Assembly: GCA_964512645.1 (NCBI GenBank) | Contig: CAZEJS010000013.1 | Span: 9,275 to 73,274, forward strand | Length of the DNA stretch: 64,000 bases | Direction: 5' to 3' | From: CAZEJS01 sp964512645 | GTDB lineage: Bacteria; Actinomycetota; Geothermincolia; Fen-727; Anoxymicrobiaceae | Shown here: piece by piece, positions 16,840 to 24,270 of the stretch | Layout: each line of letters starts with the position of its first letter | Numbering within the stretch: position 1 is the stretch's first letter | The notes under the pieces: model-generated | Databases searched by the model: none | Seen by the model: only the letters and a program-made list of their open reading frames with translations | What the model was told of the DNA's origin: nothing | Translations under genes and position numbers: made by a program

Positions 16840-16855
16840 ATGGGCATATGCTCAT
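16840..16855. promoter_or_regulatory. 16-bp near-palindrome, putative DUF134 operator (copy 2)
   Basis: ATGGGCATATGCTCAT starts 4 bases after the -10. Compared with copy 1 (ATGAACATATGTCCAT) it fits ATGRRCATATGYYCAT; the varied positions keep the dyad symmetry class. Confidence 0.65.
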
Positions 16856-16876
16856 TTGACCTCAGAGGTGATGGTG

Positions 16877-17452
16877 TTGCCGAGGCCGAGGAAACCGAGG
16901 TACGTGCAGGCGGAGCCCGTTACGTGCTACTTCAAGCCCCAGGGCATACCCCTGCGGGAACTCGACAGCGTCGTGCTCTCGGTCGAGGAGCTGGAGGCAC
17001 TGCGCCTGGCGGACGAGGAAGACCTGTACCAGGAAGCCGCCGCGGAAAGAATGGGGGTCTCCCGCCAGACGTTCCAGAGGGTGCTCCGCGAAGCGCGGAA
17101 GAAGGTCGCCGACGTGCTGGTGAACGGCAAGGCGCTGGGCATAGAGGGCGGGGACTACGTGCTTTCGGGGGACGTACGCATCTTCGAGTGCGTGAAGTGC
17201 GGCGAGAGATGGGAAGAGCCGTTCGGTTCGGGCGTGCGTGCCCGCGAGGCGTCCTGCCGGGAGTGCGGGGGCGCCGTAACCAGGGCCAGCGGCGCGCACG
17301 TCCGCGGTGGAGGGCGGGGCGGCCAGCGTGGCCGAGGCCCTGCGCCGGGCACAGGCAGCGGAGGCCCCGCTCCCGGCGCCGGGAGCGGCGGTCAGCGAGG
17401 AGGCCCGCCTTCGGCGCGTGGCGGGCGGCAGCCGACAAAGGAGGGGCCTTGA
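16877..17452 (+). CDS. DUF134 (UPF0251) family DNA-binding protein, copy 2
   Basis: A 191-residue paralogue of the protein at 13736. TTG 16877 is preferred: AGAGGTG ends 7 bases earlier and the protein then starts (M)PRPRKPRYVQ as in copy 1; ATG 16871 sits too close to the ribosome site. The helix-turn-helix block reads VEELEALRLADEEDLYQEAAA and SRQTFQRVLREARKKV. The zinc ribbon is CVKCGERWEEPFGSG, then CRECGG. The tail is long, Gly-rich and basic. It leads a plus-strand operon with NifX-like, small, zinc-ribbon, FmdB and NifU-like genes and is likely autoregulated through 16840-16855. Confidence 0.85.
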   Translation: MPRPRKPRYVQAEPVTCYFKPQGIPLRELDSVVLSVEELEALRLADEEDLYQEAAAERMGVSRQTFQRVLREARKKVADVLVNGKALGIEGGDYVLSGDVRIFECVKCGERWEEPFGSGVRAREASCRECGGAVTRASGAHVRGGGRGGQRGRGPAPGTGSGGPAPGAGSGGQRGGPPSARGGRQPTKEGP

Positions 17453-17901
17453 ACCCTGAGAGCGATTGCCGGGCCGGCCCCGGCGAACAGGCCGCCACCA
17501 GGATAGCCATAGTGATGACGGGCAGGAAGGTGTCCCCGCACTTCGGGCAGGCCGAGGAAATAATGCTCGTGGAAGTGGAACAGGGCAACATCATAGCCCG
17601 TGAGCTCGTGGACGTCCCCTCCCGCGAATGCGGGGCCCTGCCGGACCTCCTCAAGAAAAGAGGCATCAGCGACCTGGTGACGGGCTTCATCGGCGCGCGC
17701 GCCCTCCGGCGCCTCCTGGATTCGCACGTCCGTGTCTATTCCGGCGCCAGCGGTTCGGTCGAGGACGTCCTGGGGAGTCTCCTTTCGGGGCGCCTGACCA
17801 CCCACGAGGCGGTTTGCGAGAAGGAGTTCGGAGACTGCGTCGAGCGCGGCGACAGTGGTGTTGAAAAACGGAAACCAGGTGAAAGAGGTGATCGGCGTTG
17901 A
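17449..17901 (+). CDS. NifX/NafY-type (dinitrogenase Fe-Mo cofactor domain) protein
   Basis: A 150-residue protein from TTG 17449, overlapping the DUF134 stop and preceded by AAAGGAGGGG. The fold markers are RIAIVMTGRKVSPHFGQAEE, RECGALPDLLKKRGISDLV, GFIGARALRRLL and VRVYSGASGSVEDVL. It is closest in layout to the C-terminal domain of the Mrp fusion (same PHFGQ/SHFGR and ALP pieces). The family binds Mo- or Fe-containing cofactors in NifX, NafY and the orange protein. No nitrogenase genes lie in this window, so a non-nitrogenase cluster is likely. Confidence 0.85.
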   Translation: MNPESDCRAGPGEQAATRIAIVMTGRKVSPHFGQAEEIMLVEVEQGNIIARELVDVPSRECGALPDLLKKRGISDLVTGFIGARALRRLLDSHVRVYSGASGSVEDVLGSLLSGRLTTHEAVCEKEFGDCVERGDSGVEKRKPGERGDRR

Positions 17902-18152
17902 GGAGACAGCAGGGCAGAGCGGCCAGAAACCAGGGAGCCGGCGGCGAGGCGGTCGTAGAGAAGAAGGCGCCCTTGGCGGAGCCGGAAACGAAAGCGGGCG
18001 CGAAAGAAGGCTCCAGCCCGGAACGGGCCGGCGAAACTCGGGAGCAGGTGTTCTCGTGGTTCGAGATCGTAAGGAGCGGGGCGCAGCTCACGCTCGACGT
18101 GCTGCGCGTCGTTCGCGAAACCGCCGACCTCTACCGGAAGCTCAAGCGCTGA
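17898..18152 (+). CDS. Small basic protein of unknown function
   Basis: An 84-residue protein from TTG 17898, preceded by AGAGGTG and overlapping the NifX-like stop by 4 bases. The N-terminal half is low-complexity (Ala/Glu/Lys). The C-terminal 35 residues (EQVFSWFEIVRSGAQLTLDVLRVV) form an amphipathic or hydrophobic helix ending in YRKLKR. I do not recognise a family. The tight coupling suggests a partner of the NifX-like protein, perhaps membrane-associated. Confidence 0.65.
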   Translation: MRRQQGRAARNQGAGGEAVVEKKAPLAEPETKAGAKEGSSPERAGETREQVFSWFEIVRSGAQLTLDVLRVVRETADLYRKLKR

Positions 18153-18215
18153 GCGGACCCGACGGATAAACGATACGAGGCAATGGCTTTGACTGGAAGA
18201 TGGGAGGTTTTCGAA

Positions 18216-18509
18216 ATGCCGGCCATGAGAAGATTCACATGTTACGACTGCAACGACACCTTCGAGGTGGCGTACGGCACGGGAGTTCCCGGGCGGTCGA
18301 TGAAATGCCCGAAGTGCGGCGGCAACAACATCCACAGGGCTGAGGGCGACAGGGGGTTCGAGCGGGGCGCCGGTCGCGGCGGAGCGTTCGCGCCTGCCGC
18401 GGCCCCTTACGCGTCAGCGGGCCCGGGAGCCGGTGCGGGCATGGGCCGCGGCGCCGTCGGTCTCGGCAGGGGCCGGGGTGGCGCGGGCAGAGGTCCCCGC
18501 TGGGCGTAG
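18216..18509 (+). CDS. Zinc-ribbon protein with Gly-rich tail
   Basis: A 97-residue protein from ATG 18216 (GGGAGG 8 bases upstream); an earlier in-frame ATG at 18183 lacks this site. The N-terminus MRRFTCYDCNDTFEVAYGTG and MKCPKCGGNNIHR gives a C-x2-C...C-x2-C ribbon. The rest is Gly/Ala/Arg-rich like the DUF5320 proteins in the locus. Similar ribbon proteins occur with NifX-type genes. Function unknown. Confidence 0.75.
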   Translation: MPAMRRFTCYDCNDTFEVAYGTGVPGRSMKCPKCGGNNIHRAEGDRGFERGAGRGGAFAPAAAPYASAGPGAGAGMGRGAVGLGRGRGGAGRGPRWA

Positions 18510-18546
18510 AGCGGTGCAAGGCGAAGATGAACGGAGGTTCAAACCC

Positions 18547-18957
18547 ATGAAAGTAGCCATATCGGTGCAGGGAAATGACATGTCCGCGGCCGTGGACCCG
18601 CGTTTCGGGAGGGCCCGGGGCTTCCTGCTGGTGGATGCGGATACCGGCGACTTCGAATACGTGGACAACCCGAACATAGACGCTGCGGGCGGCGCTGGCA
18701 TCCAGACTTCCCAGATGGTGGTCGACCGCGGAGCGGAAGCGGTCATCACCGGCAACGTCGGCCCCAACGCTTACCAGGTGCTCGGCGCGGCCGGCGTGCG
18801 GGTCTTCACCGGCGCATCCGGGACCGCTGAAGAAGCGCTGGCCGCTTTCAAGGCCGGCGGGCTCAGCGAGGCGGGGTCTGCCACGGTCGACGAAAAGTTC
18901 GGGATGGGCGGCGGCCGCGGGATGGGCGGCGGCGGCCGGGGCCGGGGTCGCTGGTAA
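18547..18957 (+). CDS. NifX/NafY-type cofactor-binding protein with Gly-rich tail
   Basis: A 136-residue protein behind GGAGG. MKVAISVQGNDMSAAVDPRFGRARG, then GIQTSQMVVDRGAEAVITGNVGPNAYQVL and AAGVRVFTGASGTAEEAL show the dinitrogenase Fe-Mo cofactor domain; this is the form most like the orange protein and MTH1175. The C-terminus (GMGGGRGMGGGGRGRGRW) repeats the Gly-Arg style of its neighbours. It lies 37 bases after the zinc-ribbon gene. Confidence 0.88.
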   Translation: MKVAISVQGNDMSAAVDPRFGRARGFLLVDADTGDFEYVDNPNIDAAGGAGIQTSQMVVDRGAEAVITGNVGPNAYQVLGAAGVRVFTGASGTAEEALAAFKAGGLSEAGSATVDEKFGMGGGRGMGGGGRGRGRW

Positions 18958-19013
18958 GCCGCTGCCGCGGTCTGTTAATGTAACCGCACAAGTCAAAGTC
19001 AAGGAGCCGTGGA

Positions 19014-19253
19014 TTGCCGATATTCGAGTACAGGTGCACGGGGTGCGGGACGGAGTTCGAATCAGTGAGCCTGCCCGGGAGCGGCGCGACCGCCCACTGC
19101 CCCGGATGCGGCGGCAAGGACCTCAAGAAGCTCTTCTCCCCGTTCGCCTCGCATTCGAGCGGGTACGCGGCCCGCGGCGCCACCTGCTGCGGCAGGGAGG
19201 AGCGCTGCGACGCGCCGCCGTGCGATTCAGGCGGCTGCTGCGGAAGACGATGA
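19014..19253 (+). CDS. FmdB-type zinc-ribbon protein
   Basis: A 79-residue protein from TTG 19014 behind AAGGAG. MPIFEYRCTGCGTEFE and CPGCGGKDLKKLFSPF are the FmdB regulatory-domain ribbon. The tail is unusually Cys-rich (CCGREERCDAPPCDSGGCC), which could bind extra metal. FmdB-like ribbons are named after a formylmethanofuran dehydrogenase regulator, but most have no known role. Confidence 0.8.
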   Translation: MPIFEYRCTGCGTEFESVSLPGSGATAHCPGCGGKDLKKLFSPFASHSSGYAARGATCCGREERCDAPPCDSGGCCGRR

Positions 19254-19277
19254 GAGCGGAAGAGATGATGCACGCGC

Positions 19278-19736
19278 ATGGAAGATGACCGCGATTTCTC
19301 CGAGCTGGCGTCCGGGCTGGAAGAGCAGTTGAACCGCGGGTTCTCCGAGGTCGTCCTGGACCACGCCATGAACCCCAGGAACGTGGGCCGGGCGCCCGGC
19401 GAGAACGGCTTCGCCTGTTTCACCGGACCGTGCGGGGATACCATGATGATTTCCCTCAAGGTCGAGGACGGCTCGGTTGCCGACGCCAGGTTCTGGACCG
19501 ACGGGTGCGGCACCTCGATCGCATCCGGCAGCATGGTCACGTCCCTTGCCCTGGGCAAGCCCCTCGAGGAAGCCATGGAGATAGGCAAGGATGACGTGCT
19601 CGAAGCCCTGGGTGGCCTTCCCGAGGAGAGCGCTCACTGCGCGCTGCTCGCCGCCACTACCCTGCAGATGGCCATCGAGGATTACCGGGGCATGGGCCCT
19701 CTAGCCACGCCACCCACCCGCCCTGAACACAGTTGA
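19278..19736 (+). CDS. NifU/IscU-like scaffold protein
   Basis: A 152-residue protein with the three scaffold cysteines in order: GPCGDTMMI, DGCGTSIASGSM and HCALLAATTLQMAI. FSEVVLDHAMNPRNVGR is the usual N-terminal stretch. IscU/NifU proteins assemble [2Fe-2S] and [4Fe-4S] clusters; here it ends the NifX/DUF134 operon and could build or feed the cluster used by the locus. The ribosome site is weak. A promoter for the Trk genes overlaps its 3' end. Confidence 0.88.
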   Translation: MEDDRDFSELASGLEEQLNRGFSEVVLDHAMNPRNVGRAPGENGFACFTGPCGDTMMISLKVEDGSVADARFWTDGCGTSIASGSMVTSLALGKPLEEAMEIGKDDVLEALGGLPEESAHCALLAATTLQMAIEDYRGMGPLATPPTRPEHS

Positions 19737-19752
19737 TCCGCTCTGGTATCAT
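19724..19752 (+). promoter_or_regulatory. Possible promoter of the Trk operon
   Basis: TGAACA (19724-19729), 17 bases, TATCAT (19747-19752). The sequence CGATACGAG occurs twice just downstream (19760-19780), possibly an operator. Confidence 0.35.
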
Positions 19753-19785
19753 TAGCTGGCGATACGAGTTGACGATACGAGCGGA

Positions 19786-19923
19786 ATGGGGCTGCGGGTG
19801 CAATCCAGAGTGCTCGGACGGGCCATGAGGGTCGCCCTGGGAATAGTTGCGACATCGACATTGGTATGCGCGGCCATCGGGTGCGCGTTTCTCCTGGCCT
19901 GGCTCGCGCACATCATCGCCTGA
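19786..19923 (+). CDS. Possible 45-residue single-span membrane protein
   Basis: ATG 19786 opens 45 codons: a basic N-terminus (MGLRVQSRVLGRAMR) followed by one hydrophobic stretch of about 28 residues (VALGIVATSTLVCAAIG, then CAFLLAWLAHIIA). The pattern fits a small bitopic peptide like those that accompany transporters. There is no strong ribosome site. It ends 30 bases before trkH. Treat as a candidate. Confidence 0.4.
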   Translation: MGLRVQSRVLGRAMRVALGIVATSTLVCAAIGCAFLLAWLAHIIA

Positions 19924-19952
19924 CATACCGCGCCTGACGCGCTCCGGAACCA

Positions 19953-21470
19953 GTGAAAAGGGCGGGCGCCTTGCTCTTCAGGCCGAGAAGCTCTGACATC
20001 AAGAACATCCTGCAGAACTGCGGGCGGGTCATCCTTTTCCTGGGTGCGGCGATGCTCGTCCCCATGGTCATCTCGCTTTCGCTCTCCGAATGGAAGCCGG
20101 CCCTGGATTTCGCGATCAGTGCCATGGCCTGTTTCGTCTTCTGGGGGGTCACGCACCTCACCTGTTCCGGCAACGAGGGTTCTTCGTGGTCGGCGGGCCT
20201 GGTCACGGCGTCGCTCTCCTGGCTGCTGGCGATGGTTTTCTCGGCGATCCCGCTGTACCTGTCGGGGCACTTCGGCTCCTTCGGGGACGCCTGCTTCGAG
20301 ACGATGAGCGGTCTCGCCACCACCGGGCTGACCCTGGTGCAGGACCTCGACCACATCGCCTACGGCACCAACTTCTGGCGACACATGATAATGTTCCTTG
20401 GCGGGCAGGGGATTGTGGTGCTCCTGCTGGCTTTCTTCGCCACGGGCTCCTGGGCTTTCATGATGTACATGGGCGAGGCCCGAGACGAGAAGATCCTGCC
20501 CAACGTCTCGCACACCTCCAGGTTCATCTGGTCGGTCGCCAGCGTCTACCTGGTGATAGGCACCATCCTCATATGGCTGGCGATGCTGCAGGGCGGCATG
20601 CCCGCCGGCCGGGGACTGTTCCATTCGGTCTGCCTCTTCATGGCCGGTTACGACACCGGGGGCTTCACCCCGATGTCGCAGAGCGTGCTCTACTACCACA
20701 GCATATGGGTGGAGTGCGCCACCATCTTCATCATGATGCTGGGCATGATCAACTTCGCGGTGCACTTCCAGGTGTGGACCGGCAACAGGCGGGAGCTATA
20801 CCGGAACGTGGAGATGAAGACCCTGGGCGTCTCCATAGGGATCACCACCGCGGTGGCTGCCCTCACGCTGGCCGCGTCCAACGTCTACCCCAGTGCCGTC
20901 GCCCTCTTCCGCAAGGGTTTCTACCACATCATCTCCGGGCACAGCGGGACCGGGTTCCAGACTATTCACGGCAGGTCCTTCGCGCTGCAGTGGACGCCGC
21001 TAGCCCTGTTCGCGGTCATCATAGCCATGGGGCTCGGGGGCGCCGCCTGCTCCACCGCCGGCGGCATCAAAGCCCTCCGGGTGAACATATCCGCGCGCAC
21101 CGTGTGGGGCGAGGTGAAGCGGCTGCTCTCTCCCCCCTCCTCGGTCCAGGACCTCCACGTCCACCACGTCAAGCGGGTGAAGATCACCGACCAGCTTGTC
21201 AAGAGCGTGATGGTCGTGACCCTCTGCTATATCCTCGCCTACCTGGGCGGCGCCATTATCGTGAGCATCTACGGGCACCCCATCTCCCAGTCGCTCTTCG
21301 AATCGACGAGCGCCTGCGCCAACGTCGGCCTGACGTGCGGGGTGACCGCCCCCTCGATGCCCGCCCTGATCAAAGGGGTGTTCATCGTGCAGATGTGGGC
21401 GGGAAGGCTCGAGTTCATGTCGGTATTCCTCCTGATCGGGACGATGATCGCCATGGTTAGGGGGAAATAG
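19953..21470 (+). CDS. trkH: TrkH-family potassium transporter membrane subunit
   Basis: A 505-residue polytopic protein starting at GTG 19953. The four pore-loop filters are recognisable: MSGLATTGLTL, FMAGYDTGGFTP, IISGHSGTGFQT and STSACANVGLTCG. The conserved MGLGGAACSTAGGIKALR segment joins the last repeat. It imports K+ (or Na+) across the cytoplasmic membrane under gating by TrkA/RCK proteins, which are encoded downstream. No strong ribosome site is visible, so the start could lie slightly downstream. Confidence 0.93.
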   Translation: MKRAGALLFRPRSSDIKNILQNCGRVILFLGAAMLVPMVISLSLSEWKPALDFAISAMACFVFWGVTHLTCSGNEGSSWSAGLVTASLSWLLAMVFSAIPLYLSGHFGSFGDACFETMSGLATTGLTLVQDLDHIAYGTNFWRHMIMFLGGQGIVVLLLAFFATGSWAFMMYMGEARDEKILPNVSHTSRFIWSVASVYLVIGTILIWLAMLQGGMPAGRGLFHSVCLFMAGYDTGGFTPMSQSVLYYHSIWVECATIFIMMLGMINFAVHFQVWTGNRRELYRNVEMKTLGVSIGITTAVAALTLAASNVYPSAVALFRKGFYHIISGHSGTGFQTIHGRSFALQWTPLALFAVIIAMGLGGAACSTAGGIKALRVNISARTVWGEVKRLLSPPSSVQDLHVHHVKRVKITDQLVKSVMVVTLCYILAYLGGAIIVSIYGHPISQSLFESTSACANVGLTCGVTAPSMPALIKGVFIVQMWAGRLEFMSVFLLIGTMIAMVRGK

Positions 21471-21471
21471 C

Positions 21472-22044
21472 ATGAGCGACGGGAAGTGGAAGATGGCCGC
21501 GGCGCTCGCACTGGTCCTCCTGGCCGCATGGGGTACGGCCTCGCCCGCGTACGGACGCCCCCGGGAAGACGGCGTGGTAACCTCGACGGACCTGATCGAG
21601 AAATCCGGCTCTTATAACGGCAGAGAGGTCGTCTTCAGGGGTGAAGCAGTCGGTGACATACTCCACCGGGGCGAACGGTCGTGGGTCACCGTCAACGACG
21701 ACCACTACTCCAGGAAGCCGCTCCGGCTCTACGAGGACCTGAAGGGCGGCAACAGCGGGATCGGTATCTACGGCGCCACGAGAGAGCTGGACAAGATCCG
21801 CTTCCTGGGGTCCTACACCGCCAGGGGCGACATCGTGGAGGTCCGGGGGACTTTCTACCGCGCCAGCGTCGAGCACGGGGGGGACACCTGCATCGTGGCC
21901 TCCAGCCTGGAGGTCCTCCGTGAAGGCCACCCGCTCCCGGAGAGCGGGGTCCGCAAAGAGCTGGTTCTGGCGTTCGTACTGCTCGCGGTGTGCGGCGCGC
22001 TCACGGCGCTGGTCCTGTCGAGAAGAAAGGGGCGTTCCGAGTGA
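21472..22044 (+). CDS. Exported, C-terminally anchored protein of unknown function in the Trk operon
   Basis: A 190-residue protein beginning one base after the trkH stop. It has a signal peptide (WKMAAALALVLLAAWGTASPAYG), a soluble beta-rich part (VTSTDLIEKSGSYNGREVVFRGEAVGDIL in pieces, then IVEVRGTFYRAS) and a C-terminal span (ELVLAFVLLAVCGALTALVL) with a basic end. The NGREVVFRGEAVGD and GDIVEVRGTF patches look like an OB fold. Its place between trkH and trkA is unusual and suggests a Trk accessory protein. Confidence 0.75.
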   Translation: MSDGKWKMAAALALVLLAAWGTASPAYGRPREDGVVTSTDLIEKSGSYNGREVVFRGEAVGDILHRGERSWVTVNDDHYSRKPLRLYEDLKGGNSGIGIYGATRELDKIRFLGSYTARGDIVEVRGTFYRASVEHGGDTCIVASSLEVLREGHPLPESGVRKELVLAFVLLAVCGALTALVLSRRKGRSE

Positions 22045-22099
22045 ACCTTCGACCCCGCGGGGCGTCCCGTCCCGGTCGCCGCCCGCCGAGGAGGTCCAC

Positions 22100-23494
22100 G
22101 TGCACGTGATCGTCGCCGGGTGCGGAAGGGTCGGCTCGCAAATCGCCGATTTCCTGTCCCTGGAGGGGCACGACGTGGTCATCATCGACCGCGACCCTGA
22201 GGCTTTCAAGCGGCTGGGGCCGACTTTCAGCGGGGTCACCCTGGAGGGCGTAGCGTTCGACGATGACGTGCTACAGGAGGCCGGCGTCGAGGAGGCGGAC
22301 GCGTTCGCCTCGGTGACCAACCTCGACAACACCAACCTGATGACCGCGGAGATAGTCACCCGGGTGCACCGGGTCCCCAAGGTCGTCTCCCGGCTCTACT
22401 ACCCGGAGCGGGAGCTCACCTTCTACAAGATGGGAATCGATTACATCTGCAGCACGACCCTGGTGTCGGAACGCATCATGGACCTGCTCTTCAAGAACGA
22501 CGAAGTCATGGTCTGGCAGGACAGGCTCGACCTCGGCCTGCAGCTCGTGGAATTCACGATCACCGAGAGGGGGCGGGGCCGCCCCGCCGGGGACCTCGAC
22601 GCGGGCATCAACTCTCACCTCGTCGCGCTGGCCAGGGGCGGCAGGGCGCTCGACTGGGACTACGACACGCCCCTGATGGTCGGAGACCACGCCCTCGTGA
22701 CCATGAGGAGGGAGGGCTGGCGGGCAATCGCGAAATGCGTAGGAGACGCTGTGCTCGACGACCCGGCCTGCCGGCTGGCGATCATCCCGACGTCGCCCGA
22801 GACCGAGGCGCTCACCTCCGGCAAGCGGACGCCCCTGGAGATCGCGATCGGGGGATGCAGCGCGGTGGGCGCCCACCTGGGGATGATGCTGTCGATGGAG
22901 GGCCACAGGGTCACCGTCATCGACGAGGACCCGGCGCGCTTCAAGCGGCTTCCCCAGGATTTCAAGGGCACGCTCGTCAGGGGCGTTATCTACGACGAGG
23001 AGACGCTGCTCGAGGCCGGCATCGAGCGGGCCGACTGTTTCACCGCCGTGACCAAGCAGGACAACAAGAACCTGATGGCCTCCGAGGTGTGCAGGCACGT
23101 GTTCCAGGTCCCCAGGGTCGTGTCGCGGCTGTTCAACCCCGACAAGGAGATGACTTACCAGGCCCTGGACATCAACTACGTCTGCGGGACCACGATCATG
23201 GCCGACCTGCTGCTGGAGCGGCTGCTGGTGCCGCGCCTGCGCATCGTCGGCAGTTGCTTCAACAACCTCTACGACGTAGCGGAATTCTCCTGCCCCGGCC
23301 GCTGGGACGGGCGCACGGTAGCCAGAGTGTCCGCGCGGGCGGGGGTCGCCTTCGCTTACGTGGGCCGAAGGAGCTCCGGGTACATGCCGGAACCCAACTT
23401 CGTCCTGAGATCCGGCGACATGATAACCGCCGCGGGCACGCCGAGGAAGCTCCAGAAGCTCGAGGTGTACCTGAGAAAACAGACCAGGGAGTGA
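22100..23494 (+). CDS. trkA: TrkA protein with two RCK units
   Basis: A 464-residue cytosolic gating subunit from GTG 22100 behind GAGGAGGT. Two TrkA_N/TrkA_C units are in tandem. The first has an intact nucleotide motif GCGRVG and acidic IIDRD. In the second the motif is GCSAVG, with the middle glycine replaced by serine, though VIDEDPARF is kept. TrkA proteins bind NAD(H)/ATP and gate TrkH. A second, one-unit TrkA follows. Confidence 0.9.
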   Translation: MHVIVAGCGRVGSQIADFLSLEGHDVVIIDRDPEAFKRLGPTFSGVTLEGVAFDDDVLQEAGVEEADAFASVTNLDNTNLMTAEIVTRVHRVPKVVSRLYYPERELTFYKMGIDYICSTTLVSERIMDLLFKNDEVMVWQDRLDLGLQLVEFTITERGRGRPAGDLDAGINSHLVALARGGRALDWDYDTPLMVGDHALVTMRREGWRAIAKCVGDAVLDDPACRLAIIPTSPETEALTSGKRTPLEIAIGGCSAVGAHLGMMLSMEGHRVTVIDEDPARFKRLPQDFKGTLVRGVIYDEETLLEAGIERADCFTAVTKQDNKNLMASEVCRHVFQVPRVVSRLFNPDKEMTYQALDINYVCGTTIMADLLLERLLVPRLRIVGSCFNNLYDVAEFSCPGRWDGRTVARVSARAGVAFAYVGRRSSGYMPEPNFVLRSGDMITAAGTPRKLQKLEVYLRKQTRE

Positions 23495-23499
23495 TCCGG

Positions 23500-24159
23500 A
23501 TGCAGATCGTCATCAGCGGCGGCGGGATGGTGGGCTCGTTCCTCGCCGGCGAGATGTCCGAGAAGGGCCATACAGTCGTGGTCATCGAAAGAGACCCGGA
23601 GCGGTGCGAAGTGCTCGCGGGACAGACCCGGGCGCTGGTCATACAGGGCGACGGCTGCGACTACCGTATCCAGGAGGAGGCGCACGTCGACAGGGCGGAC
23701 GTCTTCGCCGCGGTCACCGGCGAGGACGACGACAACCTGGTGGCGTGCCAGCTTGCCAGGATCTCCTTCGACGTACCGCGGGTGGTCGCCAGGGTGAACA
23801 ACCCCAAGAACGAGCGGATCTTCAACCTGATGGGCGTCGAGGCGATATCGAGCACCACCATAATCGGCCACCTGATGGAGAAGCAGTCAACCGTGGGCGA
23901 GATCATCACGCTGCAGGTCTTGAGAAAAGGGGACTTCGCCATCGTGGAGGTGGACATCCCCGAGTGCGGCTCCGGGGCGTGCGGCACCAGGATAGGAGAC
24001 ATGCACCTCCCCCGGGAAGTGATCCTGGTGACCATCATCCGCGGGGACGAATCGATACTGCCACGAGGGGAAACGGTGCTGGAGCCCGGGGACAGCGTGA
24101 TCGCCATTACCTCCGTGGACAAGGAAGACAAGCTCAAGCAGATACTGACCGGCGGTTGA
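23500..24159 (+). CDS. trkA: TrkA protein with one RCK unit
   Basis: A 219-residue protein. ATG 23500 follows GGGAG; GTG 23491 is also in frame. N-terminal GGGMVGSFL with VVIERDPERCE is the Rossmann nucleotide site; residues from about 135 form the RCK_C domain ending in LEPGDSVIAITS. Together with the two-unit TrkA upstream it offers two kinds of gating ring for one TrkH. Confidence 0.9.
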   Translation: MQIVISGGGMVGSFLAGEMSEKGHTVVVIERDPERCEVLAGQTRALVIQGDGCDYRIQEEAHVDRADVFAAVTGEDDDNLVACQLARISFDVPRVVARVNNPKNERIFNLMGVEAISSTTIIGHLMEKQSTVGEIITLQVLRKGDFAIVEVDIPECGSGACGTRIGDMHLPREVILVTIIRGDESILPRGETVLEPGDSVIAITSVDKEDKLKQILTGG

Positions 24160-24270
24160 TGCCGGGGCGCCGGTCCGGCGGGGGCGTGGACCGCGAGGGC
24201 CCCGTCGTGCGGGCCGCGCCATGCGGGACGTATCGTGAAGACCCCGTCGTGGGGGCCGCGTCCCGAACCT

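Noticed and set aside
10469..19736. Reading the NifX-like genes as part of a nitrogenase cluster
   Set aside because: No nifH, nifD, nifK, nifE, nifN or nifB gene is present in the window; NafY-type domains also occur in orange-protein-type loci.
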